A DNA stretch of 7,469 bases from assembly GCA_003645495.1 (NCBI GenBank), contig QNFK01000079.1, positions 1 to 7,469 of the forward strand, given 5' to 3'. The notes beneath the pieces were generated by a model. It was not told the origin of the DNA and ran no database searches. It saw nothing but the letters and a program-made list of their open reading frames with translations. Below, one piece after another: positions 1 through 6,320 of this stretch. Origin of the DNA: Gammaproteobacteria bacterium (lineage in GTDB: Bacteria > Pseudomonadota > Gammaproteobacteria > Steroidobacterales > Woeseiaceae). The translations under genes were made by a program, and so were the position numbers. The first letter of the stretch is position 1; each line of letters begins with the position of its first letter.

Positions 1-2457
1 CGCGGCAACCCGGAAATGGAGCGGCGCGCACAGGAAGTGATAGATCGATGCACCGCGATGGGCAAAGACAACCCGATACTGCTTATCCACGATGTTGGGG
101 CAGGGGGAATGTCGAATGCCGTCCCGGAGGCGGTCGATCACAGCAAGCATGGTGCGGTTATAGAATTGCGCCACATACACAACGCGGAGCGAGGTATGTA
201 ACCGATGGGTATCTGGTGTAACGAGGCACAGGAACGCTACGTACTGATCGTAAACAAGGAGCGTAGCGATGAATTCGCCACGATCTGTGAACGTGAGAAT
301 TGCCCGCAAGCAGTTATCGGCGAGCTTACAGGTGACGGACAGCTGATCGTCAATGACAATGAATTCGATAATCGTGTTGTCGACATGCCAATGGAGGTAC
401 TGCTCGGCAAAACACCAAAAATGACCTGTAATGTCACCAGGGTTACAACAGAATCGACAACACTTGATTTGGAAGGAATCGCTTTGGAAGAGGCGATCTT
501 TCGCGTCTTACGTATTCCTGCAGTCGCCGATAAGTCATTCCTGATTCATATTGGCGATCGTACTGTCGGTGGCCTTTCTGTGCGCGATCAGCTGGTTGGT
601 CCCTGGCAAGTGCCGGTAAGCGATGTAGCAATCACGGCCAGTGGTTTCGAAGCGCGCTGCGGCGAAGCAATGGCGATGGGCGAGCGCACACCGCTTGCAG
701 TTCTCAATGCGCCTGCCTCAGGGCGGATGGCAGTTGGCGAAGCCGTGACTAATATTGCCGCTGCGGCTATAGAAGACATCGGCAAGATTCGCTTGTCTGC
801 GAACTGGATGGCCGCAGCAGGACATCCTGGCGAGGATGCAAATCTTTTCGATACCGTTAAGACCGTCGCTGCAGTTTGTTGCGATCTTGGTATTGCGATT
901 CCGGTTGGCAAAGATTCGCTGTCGTTGCGCGCCAGCTGGCAGGACGAACACGGCAACTTCGAAGTTGTGGCGCCGGTCTCGCTGATCATCTCGGCATTCG
1001 CCCCGGTTACAGATGTTCGCCGGCACCTGACACCGCAGTTGCAGCGTATAAACGAAAAGAGTCACTTGCTTTTGCTCGACCTGGGGGGCGGCGCGAACAG
1101 GCTTGGCGGTTCCTGCCTGGCACAGGTTTACGAGCGCCCGGGCGGCGAAACGCCGGATCTGGATGACGCGCAGCGGCTGACAGGATTCTTCGCTGCTATT
1201 CAAACGTTGAGTGAAAAAGGACTGATCCTCGCCTACCACGACCGATCCGATGGCGGTTTGCTCGCGAGTGTTGCTGAAATGATGTTTGCCGGGCGGCTCG
1301 GTGCCTCTTTGCAGTTGCCGGGATCCGAATCAGACATGCTGGCGCAGTTATTCAGTGAAGAGCTTGGCGCGGTCATTCAGATCGCGCACCAGGACCTGGT
1401 TGCGGTACACGAAGTGCTTGAGGCGAACGCTGCCGGTTGGGTAGATATCGGCATGGTTGAGCCAGACGACCAATTTACGATTTACAACGATGATGAAGTT
1501 GTTCTCAGGCTTGACCGCACGCAGATGCAAAGAGCGTGGTCGGAGACCAGCTATCACATGCAGTCATTGCGCGATAACCCGGAAACGGCTGCGGAGGAAT
1601 TCGCTGGCATCCTCGACGCAAACGATCCGGGCCTGAACGCAAAAGTCAGCTTCGATCCGGCAGAAGATGTTGCGGCACCATTTATTAGCGGCAACAAGCC
1701 ACACATTGCCATTCTTCGTGAACAGGGCGTTAACAGTCAGTATGAGATGGCGGCGGCTTTCATGCGCGCCGGGTTCGCCGCAACCGATGTGCACATGAAC
1801 GACCTTATTTCCGGCAATGACAGCCTGGACAATTACCAGGGCATTGTTGCCTGTGGTGGCTTCTCATATGGCGACGTACTTGGCGCAGGCGGCGGCTGGG
1901 CCAAGTCCATTATTTATCAGTCGGTCCTGCGTGATGAGTTCGCAGAATTTTTTGCGCGCAACGATTCATTTTCGTTGGGCGTTTGCAACGGCTGCCAGAT
2001 GATGTCGCTGCTGCACGAACTCATTCCCGGCGCGGACAACTGGCCGAAATTCCTGCGCAACAGATCGGAGCAGTTCGAGGCTCGACTTAGCCTGGTCGAG
2101 GTTAATGAGAGTCCCTCGATTTTCCTCTCCGGTATGGCTGGTTCGCGTATACCGATTGCGACATCGCATGGGGAAGGGCGGACGGTGTTCTCCAGCAATG
2201 CTGCATTACAGGAAGCACGGGTTGCGCTTCGTTATGTCGATAATTATGGCAACGCCGCAGAAAAATTCCCGGCGAACCCAAACGGCTCGGTCGGCGGCAT
2301 ATGCGGACTTAGCAGCGATGATGGACGCGTCACAATCATGATGCCGCATCCGGAACGCGTTGCCCGCACGACGCAGAACTCCTGGCATCCGGAAAACTGG
2401 GGTGCGGATGGACCGTGGATGCGCATGTTCCGCAACGCGCGGGTATCTGTTTCCTGA
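1..2457 (+). CDS. purL: Phosphoribosylformylglycinamidine synthase (FGAM synthase), 3' part, interrupted by an in-frame TAA
   Basis: PurL converts formylglycinamide ribonucleotide, glutamine and ATP to FGAM, the fourth step of de novo purine synthesis in the cytoplasm. The visible frame has 818 codons. By comparison with the roughly 1,295-residue gammaproteobacterial enzyme, about 475 N-terminal residues lie upstream of the window. Family signatures appear in order: NPEMERRAQEVIDRC at the edge, IHDVGAGGMSNA, IWCNEAQERYVL, LLGKTPKMT, VGPWQVPV, NWMAAAGHPGEDA, PVGKDSLS and YHDRSDGGLL. The glutaminase domain starts near 1696. Its nucleophile Cys is at 1984-1986 (GVCNGCQMM), and the triad His and Glu are at 2347-2349 and 2353-2355 (MPHPER). 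The frame ends with the typical WHPENWG..GPWMRMFRNAR tail. Codon 67 (199-201) is TAA where relatives have Ser in GMSP. Apart from that stop the frame is intact, so this looks like a very recent nonsense change, a sequencing error, or a stop-restart split gene. Product identity is near certain; whether it is functional is open. Confidence 0.96.
199..201 (+). other. purL: In-frame TAA stop inside purL, with an ATG restart at 205
   Basis: The frame reads ..NAERGM, stop, P, M, G, IWCNEAQERY... Both sides belong to the same conserved PurL block in the same frame, so no indel is involved; one C-to-A change in a TCA serine codon would explain it. An ATG lies at 205-207, three bases after the stop, with a GAGG at 191-194 about 10 nt before it. 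Translation restart, giving a 750-residue C-terminal chain, is therefore conceivable. This is seen directly; the cause is inference. Confidence 0.9.
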
Positions 2458-2460
2458 GTC

Positions 2461-2591
2461 CTAGCCCGGACTATTCATGAATTCGCTCGCGCCCTTGCTT
2501 GATCTTTGTTTGCGCCCCGAAGGAAGTGCCCTTGGGGTGCAAACAAATCTCTACCCAATCATCACGGCGATTCATGAATAGTCCGGGCTAG
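2461..2591. repeat. 131-bp MITE-like palindromic element with perfect 22-bp terminal inverted repeats
   Basis: The left arm (2461-2482, starting CTAGCCCGGACT) and the right arm (2570-2591, ending AGTCCGGGCTAG) are exact reverse complements over 22 bp. Inside is a second inverted repeat: TTTGTTTGCGCCCC at 2505-2518 against GGGGTGCAAACAAA at 2534-2547, with 13 of 14 pairs plus one G-T. It extends through AAGG (2520-2523) and CCTT (2530-2533) to a 6-nt loop. The stretches 2483-2504 and 2548-2569 pair poorly and would form an internal loop. The ends are CTAG, which is its own reverse complement. It could therefore be part of the repeat or a 4-bp target duplication (or TA, as for IS630-type elements). 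There is no coding capacity. The element starts 3 bp after the purL stop and ends 56 bp before the permease start. A non-autonomous transposon is the best reading; a transcript-end or processing hairpin is a compatible second role. No T-tract follows either stem, so it is not a classical intrinsic terminator. Confidence 0.85.
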
Positions 2592-2647
2592 CTCGTCGCC
2601 TGTTATGCTTGCTTGAAACGCGCTAACACGATGGTAGCCTGCAAAGC

Positions 2648-4003
2648 ATGTCGTCAAACAAAACGCTGGTTAAAGGTCTCGGTCAACTCGAAGCTACAAC
2701 ACTCGTTGTTGGCGGCATTATCGGCACAACAATATTTCTTATCACGAGCAACATCGCCGAGCTTGTTGGCAGCCCGGTGCTCGTCTTTATCACCTGGATT
2801 GTTGCGGGACTCCTGGCCGGTGCAGCGGCTCTGTGTTTTGCAGAACTCTCTGCCGCGATGCCAGAGACCGGTGGCACTTACGTTTTCCTCAGACGCGCGT
2901 ATAACTCTGAACTTGTTTCCTTCGCTTTCGCCTGGATGATTTGTTTTGCTTACGGGACGGGGGCGATTGCGGTTGTGGCGATAATGGCGGCTACCTTCCT
3001 CGTGCCGGTCCTGGCTGCCTTTGAATTCGATATTGCTGAATACGTCAATGAGATTGCAGTCATTCTGATCGTGGTCCTGACCCTTCTGAACTCCAGTGGC
3101 GTAAGACACGGGGGGCTGACGCAGAATGTCCTGACGGCATTAAAAGTCAGCCTGTTACTTCTGGTGGTTCTGATTCCCCTTGTTTTAGTCGACATGCAAC
3201 CGGCACGACTTGTGCAGGGCGGCTTCGGCAATAACAGCCTGGGGACAACGCTGCAAAATGTCAGCGATGCAATGATTCTATGTTTGTTTTCTTACAGCGG
3301 CGCATACTTCGTGACGCATGTGGCTGAGGAAGTGCGCGAACCGCACAAGAATATTCCACGTGCCATTATCGTTGGCTTCCTTATCGTCTTCGGGCTATAT
3401 CTGCTGGCTAACGTCACCTATATGTCGACCATGTCATTCGTTGACGTGAAATCCTCTGAACACATTGCCAGCGATGTCATGGCTCGCGCTCTTGGTCCAA
3501 AGGGTGCCGTGGTCACCGCATTCGTTATTTTCTGTTCTGCGGTGGGCGTTTTGAACGCGCAGCTGCTTAATTATCCGCGGATCGTTTTTGCGCTTGCCCG
3601 TGATGGTTATTTTTTCCGCCGTATCGCGAAAATAAACGAACGGAGTCGTGCACCATCTAATGCGATAGTGCTGGTGGGCGTAATTGCATCGATTTTTGCG
3701 TTGAGTGGGAGCTACGTAGAAATTCTGGGCTACATCGCATTTGTCATTCACTTTTTCGTTTGCCTTGCCGTATTGGCGGTCATCATTTTGCGAATTCGCG
3801 AACCGGAGTTGCCACGACCGTACAAAGTATGGGGATACCCGTTCACTCCCGTCGCATTCCTGCTCATATCAGCTGTTTATCTGTTTAATCTCATCGTTAC
3901 CAAGCCGATCGCGGTCATGATCGGTGTTGGTATCGTTCTTGTCGGCGTTCCATTCTATTTTTACTGGAGCCGGAAAAATGCCGCTCCTGCAGCTATACTT
4001 TAG
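2648..4003 (+). CDS. Amino-acid permease, APC superfamily (LAT-like)
   Basis: This is a 451-residue integral inner-membrane transporter with about 12 predicted helices, the usual size for the family. TM1 carries GGIIGTTIF (22-30), the glycine-rich broken-helix motif that binds the substrate backbone in APC transporters. The next hallmark is FAELSAAMPETGGTYVFLRR (64-83). TM6 and its following loop read FSYSGAYFVTHVAEEV..P (214-232), then NIPRAI. A later helix holds LNAQLLNYPRIVFALARDG (302-320), and the EPELPRPYKVWGYP block (385-398) is typical of LAT-type exchangers such as SteT. The substrate cannot be read from sequence; a neutral amino acid or an exchange mode is a guess. The start is well fixed: an in-frame TAA lies at 2624-2626 and the only ATG after it is at 2648. 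No strong Shine-Dalgarno sequence precedes it. A weak extended -10-like sequence, TGTTATGCT, sits at 2601-2609, just outside the palindromic element, without a convincing -35. The next gene follows after 29 bp and may be co-transcribed. Confidence 0.93.
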   Translation: MSSNKTLVKGLGQLEATTLVVGGIIGTTIFLITSNIAELVGSPVLVFITWIVAGLLAGAAALCFAELSAAMPETGGTYVFLRRAYNSELVSFAFAWMICFAYGTGAIAVVAIMAATFLVPVLAAFEFDIAEYVNEIAVILIVVLTLLNSSGVRHGGLTQNVLTALKVSLLLLVVLIPLVLVDMQPARLVQGGFGNNSLGTTLQNVSDAMILCLFSYSGAYFVTHVAEEVREPHKNIPRAIIVGFLIVFGLYLLANVTYMSTMSFVDVKSSEHIASDVMARALGPKGAVVTAFVIFCSAVGVLNAQLLNYPRIVFALARDGYFFRRIAKINERSRAPSNAIVLVGVIASIFALSGSYVEILGYIAFVIHFFVCLAVLAVIILRIREPELPRPYKVWGYPFTPVAFLLISAVYLFNLIVTKPIAVMIGVGIVLVGVPFYFYWSRKNAAPAAIL

Positions 4004-4032
4004 AAAATTATCTATTTGCACAGGAACACATC

Positions 4033-4419
4033 ATGCACCTCAAAAATCTGGCTTTTATCACAGCATTAATTCTTCCTGTCCTTGCGTTTTCCCAGGACCA
4101 GCAAAAATACCAGTGCACCTCCGGGGAACTAACCCGACGTGTGGAAATATTCTCCGAACCTGGCGTGGCAGTGCCCTGTGAAGTGCACTATTACAAAGAT
4201 ACAGAGGCCCCGGGTGAACGGCAGGTGTTATGGCGCGCGCAGAATGATGCGGCCTATTGCGCCAGCAAGACGCAGGAATTCATAGCAAGACTCACGGAAA
4301 TGGGCTGGAACTGTGGTCAGGCAACGGAAGCTGAAGACGCTGAAGAGCCGGTAGTTGAAGACGACACCGATGCGCTGACGCCTGCTGATGATATTGAGCT
4401 GGACGAGCCGCCACAATAG
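4033..4419 (+). CDS. Small exported protein with four cysteines and an acidic C-terminal tail (unknown function)
   Basis: The product has 128 residues. Residues 1-20 form a Sec-type signal peptide: a Lys near the N-terminus, a hydrophobic core, and likely cleavage after LAFS before QDQQ. No Cys sits at the cleavage point, so it is probably periplasmic or secreted rather than a lipoprotein. The mature part has four cysteines (28, 49, 76, 94), suited to two disulfides. A basic-aromatic core contains CEVHYYKD and LWRAQNDAAYC. The last 30 or so residues are rich in Asp and Glu and likely disordered. AGGAAC at 4021-4026 is a reasonable Shine-Dalgarno sequence for this ATG. It lies 29 bp after the permease on the same strand. 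The stop is one base from the stop of the opposing gene, with no room for a dedicated terminator. I do not recognise a named family; real coding status is supported by the signal peptide, ribosome binding site and packed layout. Confidence 0.8.
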   Translation: MHLKNLAFITALILPVLAFSQDQQKYQCTSGELTRRVEIFSEPGVAVPCEVHYYKDTEAPGERQVLWRAQNDAAYCASKTQEFIARLTEMGWNCGQATEAEDAEEPVVEDDTDALTPADDIELDEPPQ

Positions 4420-4420
4420 T

Positions 4421-5113
4421 CTATGCAGACGTTTTCAGACCGCCGTTGCCTTCACGGACAAAGAATTGCCGTACTTTAATGGCGCGGGTAAGTTTTCCGC
4501 GGCGCACGAAGCATTGATAAAACATATCTTTTAATACTTCGAGCAGTACACCGGCCTGCGCACGGTTAAGCAGGGGAATATCCTCTTCTTCGCCGGCATC
4601 GAAAATTACCTGTTTGATGGGATCGAAACTGTCATCGTCAATTTCGGCAATTCCCTGGGCAACCATTACTTCGTCGAATGCGCGCAACTTGCCGTTTTCC
4701 CCCAATGCAGTAAAAGAGCTTGCGGCTGCCCTGCGGCACATCGATGCAAACGCGTTGAAGTTGTTATTCGAGTAACAGGAGAGCGCTTCGCGAAACATGA
4801 TTTCCACGTGCTTCGGCAGGTATGAAAATGCGAAGCGTTCTTTCGGGCGTTCGAGCTCGATAAAATTTCTGTACAGCTCGACGGTATTATCGGTGATTTC
4901 CTTGACGGCAAAGCGGAGAAAAACGGGCGCGCTGCAAGCGTCGCACTGGTAAACCACACCAATATGCTTTGGCCGCACCGCATGCAGATTTTCGAATTCA
5001 GGAACTGACTGCAACGTCATATGCGAGTAGACGCCACAATAAGGGCACTCCAGGCCGAATTGCTCGTCAGCCTGATCGCGTAGTCCTGTGCCTCGCTCAA
5101 TAATGATCGCCAT
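4421..5113 (-). CDS. DUF4145-like protein with N-terminal zinc-ribbon-like region
   Basis: The protein has 230 residues from the ATG at 5111-5113. Residues 23-26 (CPYC) and 57-60 (CDAC) form two CxxC knuckles 30 residues apart, which suggests one zinc site. Residues about 100-205 resemble DUF4145: an amphipathic segment LPKHVEIMFREALSCYSNNN, then FNAFASMCRRAAASSFTALG and the AGVLLEVLKDMFYQCFVRRG helix. DUF4145 domains occur alone and in restriction or other nucleic-acid-related proteins, but no biochemical role can be assigned here. There is no signal peptide or membrane helix, so it is cytosolic. A TTG at 5129-5131 would add six residues (ending KRI). The ATG is preferred because it has a purine-rich GGAAAG-type stretch upstream. 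A TATAAC sequence on the minus strand (plus coordinates 5143-5148) could be a -10 box about 30 bp before the start, though no good -35 was found. It is convergent with the exported-protein gene and leaves a single base between stops. Confidence 0.85.
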   Translation of the reverse strand: MAIIIERGTGLRDQADEQFGLECPYCGVYSHMTLQSVPEFENLHAVRPKHIGVVYQCDACSAPVFLRFAVKEITDNTVELYRNFIELERPKERFAFSYLPKHVEIMFREALSCYSNNNFNAFASMCRRAAASSFTALGENGKLRAFDEVMVAQGIAEIDDDSFDPIKQVIFDAGEEEDIPLLNRAQAGVLLEVLKDMFYQCFVRRGKLTRAIKVRQFFVREGNGGLKTSA

Positions 5114-5170
5114 GATTCTTTTTCTTTCCAACTCTGCCTGTTGTTATATTTAGCCAGCCCAGACAGTGTG

Positions 5171-5218
5171 TTAGCAGTATATCCTCAAGTTTCGCCTGCG
5201 CTTCTCCCAGTTAGACAT
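5171..5218 (-). CDS. Possible 15-codon leader ORF upstream of the DUF4145-like gene
   Basis: On the minus strand an ATG at 5216-5218 opens a frame reading MSNWEKRRRNLRIYC and stops with TAA at 5171-5173, 57 bp before the ATG of the DUF4145-like gene. AAGG sits 7 nt before this ATG, a usable Shine-Dalgarno spacing. The peptide is strongly basic. It lacks the run of one amino acid expected of an amino-acid attenuator, and no clear terminator/antiterminator pair follows. Chance occurrence is quite possible. Confidence 0.2.
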   Translation of the reverse strand: MSNWEKRRRNLRIYC

Positions 5219-5285
5219 AATAATGCCTTGATTGCTTGCTAATTTGGCACCGACTTGAGAAATCCGCCACCACGCAGTGAGAGAG

Positions 5286-5452
5286 CTGTAGGAGCCCGTC
5301 CCAATCCGCCCGCATTGACGAGTATTTTTACCAATGGTTGGCGCGGATTGATCTTTAGTGCCCTGAACAAGAGTAGCGAACTCGCCCGTGCCGATAGAAA
5401 TCCGATCACGAGGGTCCAGCAAATGCATCTATCGTACGGCGGGCTCCTACAG
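5286..5452. repeat. 167-bp REPIN/MITE-like element with perfect 13-bp inverted ends
   Basis: CTGTAGGAGCCCG at 5286-5298 and CGGGCTCCTACAG at 5440-5452 are exact reverse complements. GTAG followed by a GAGC/GCCC-rich segment resembles the head of REP sequences mobilised by RAYT (TnpA_REP) tyrosine transposases in gammaproteobacteria, and two such heads in inverted orientation make a REPIN. Inside the left half a further stem pairs CAATCCGC (from 5303) with GCGGATTG (ending at 5350), enclosing CATTG/CAATG. The usual short GC hairpin right after each GTAG head is not intact, so the copy may be degenerate or of another class. No target duplication is visible in the flanks, and no RAYT gene is in the window. 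Confidence 0.6.
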
Positions 5453-5509
5453 AATTGTCGTTTGCATCGAGCTGACAGCAGCGCGTGCCCGACCCGGCAA
5501 TTCAACCGC

Positions 5510-6160
5510 CTAAAACTGCCCCACAGCCTCGCGTGCCCGGTCATTCACCGGGCGAGCGATTAACGCATCGCGACTCAACGAGACTTCATAGCGGGCGCCG
5601 TCCACCATCGGTACATAGGTAGCGGTGCCATAGTAGGCATCGATACCGGGAATCAGGGCCGGGAAGCGCCGGGCAAACTTCCAGATATCCACTGGCACGC
5701 CTGCGCTCAAAGAATGCACCGTGCGTGGTTCTGACTGTTCGCGGCCGATTTCTGCATAGCGGCCGCTGAGTCTGTCCAGTTGATAGATCGGATCCAGACC
5801 CAGGATTGTTGCCGGCGGTTTCCAGGTTACGATCTTTGCATCCATCTGCCACTCATCGCCGTACAGGATATAAAACTGATCCTCCTGGCCATCAATCATG
5901 AGTCTCGCCTGGAATTCCTCCGGGGAGATGCGCCTGAATTCGATCCGCGAAATCAATTGCTCCCCGGTTAGCTGACCGTAGCTCCAGTAGCTGATTAGAA
6001 GCATGACGCCTGCGCCCGCAAGCGTGGCAGAAACCAGGCAGCCGACTCCGGCGCCACTTGCACGAACCAGCCTGAATCGACGCGCGCAATTGATGGTCCT
6101 GAACAGGAAGAAGAATGTGAAAAAGCCTGAAACCAGGCTGATGCCGATCAATATTCCCAT
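5510..6160 (-). CDS. Two-TM conserved membrane protein (family often labelled 'cation/multidrug efflux pump')
   Basis: The protein has 216 residues. Two N-terminal hydrophobic segments, about 2-21 and 36-57, are joined by a short Arg-rich loop (RTINCARRFRLVR), which suggests that this loop is cytoplasmic. The remaining 155 or so residues then form a soluble domain on the cytoplasmic or periplasmic face, depending on topology. The domain contains QFYILYGDEWQMDAKIVTWK (95-114), ATILGLDPIYQLDRLSGRY (117-135) and a C-terminal IDAYYGTATYVPM...YEVSLSRDALIAR segment. This pattern matches a gammaproteobacterial family that databases often name 'cation/multidrug efflux pump', from memory. With only two helices it is not itself a known pump type, so that label should not be taken as function. 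The ATG at 6158-6160 has a weak GAG four bases upstream. The gene appears monocistronic, 160 bp downstream of ettA on the same strand. Confidence 0.82.
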   Translation of the reverse strand: MGILIGISLVSGFFTFFFLFRTINCARRFRLVRASGAGVGCLVSATLAGAGVMLLISYWSYGQLTGEQLISRIEFRRISPEEFQARLMIDGQEDQFYILYGDEWQMDAKIVTWKPPATILGLDPIYQLDRLSGRYAEIGREQSEPRTVHSLSAGVPVDIWKFARRFPALIPGIDAYYGTATYVPMVDGARYEVSLSRDALIARPVNDRAREAVGQF

Positions 6161-6320
6161 AAGCTCGAATATTTCATGAGTGGGCGCGACGTGCCGGCAC
6201 AGGGAGCGACAGCCCAGCAGGCGTCAACTTTGACGCTACTACGCGAACTGATCGACATTGATATTCTTGATTCATATATTATTTTTCGTCATGAGAGCCG
6301 GCACTCGTGAATTATTCGGG
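6161..6320. other. 160-bp spacer between ettA and the two-TM protein gene
   Basis: The spacer should contain the end of ettA transcription and the promoter of the downstream minus-strand gene. A near-palindrome CATGAG(6290-6295)/CTCGTG(6304-6309) with a GCCGGC loop lies just after the ettA stop. It lacks a following T-tract on the minus strand, so I do not call it a terminator. The only other ordered element is the palindrome at 6221-6236. No gene seen. Confidence 0.6.
6221..6236. promoter_or_regulatory. 16-bp palindrome, candidate operator
   Basis: GCGTCAA and TTGACGC are perfect 7-bp half-sites separated by CT. The site lies about 60 bp upstream of the start codon of the two-TM membrane protein gene, where an operator would be expected. 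Each half carries TTGACG, a -35-like hexamer, but no matching -10 box was found at 16-18 bp on either strand. The binding protein cannot be named; a chance palindrome is possible. Confidence 0.3.

Larger units (their letters stand above)
5114..5509. other. 396-bp non-coding stretch between two minus-strand genes
   Basis: No frame here reads like a conserved protein; open frames across it overlap the inverted-repeat element and are low-complexity Arg/Ser/Pro-rich translations. The stretch holds the 167-bp REPIN-like element at 5286-5452, a possible 15-codon ORF on the minus strand at 5171-5218, and the presumed promoter of the DUF4145-like gene. The part at 5453-5509, directly after the membrane-protein stop, has only a short GAATTG/CAATTC inverted pair and no T-tract terminator. 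Confidence 0.6.

Noticed and set aside
718..1239. Long minus-strand open frame (173 codons) inside purL
   Set aside because: It lies opposite strongly conserved PurL codons, its translation has no recognisable motif, and it has no independent promoter or ribosome binding site; it is a shadow frame.
2654..3109. Minus-strand open frame (151 codons) within the permease gene
   Set aside because: Antisense to conserved transmembrane coding sequence with a charged, motif-free translation; a shadow frame.
3971..3999. TATACT at 3994-3999 as a -10 box for the exported-protein gene
   Set aside because: The hexamer at the right -35 distance (CGGAAA, 3971-3976) does not resemble TTGACA; not enough to call a promoter.
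5452..5503. GAATTG/CAATTC inverted pair downstream of the two-TM protein gene
   Set aside because: Only 6 bp with a loop of about 40 nt and no T-tract; expected by chance.
5239..5563. Open frames on both strands across the inverted-repeat element
   Set aside because: Translations are Arg/Ser/Pro-rich, differ in every frame without homology, and run through the repeat arms and into the next gene; not real genes.
6286..6312. Hairpin CATGAG/CTCGTG with GCCGGC loop after ettA as a terminator
   Set aside because: One G-T pair in a 6-bp stem and no T-tract on the minus strand after the stem; too weak to call an intrinsic terminator.
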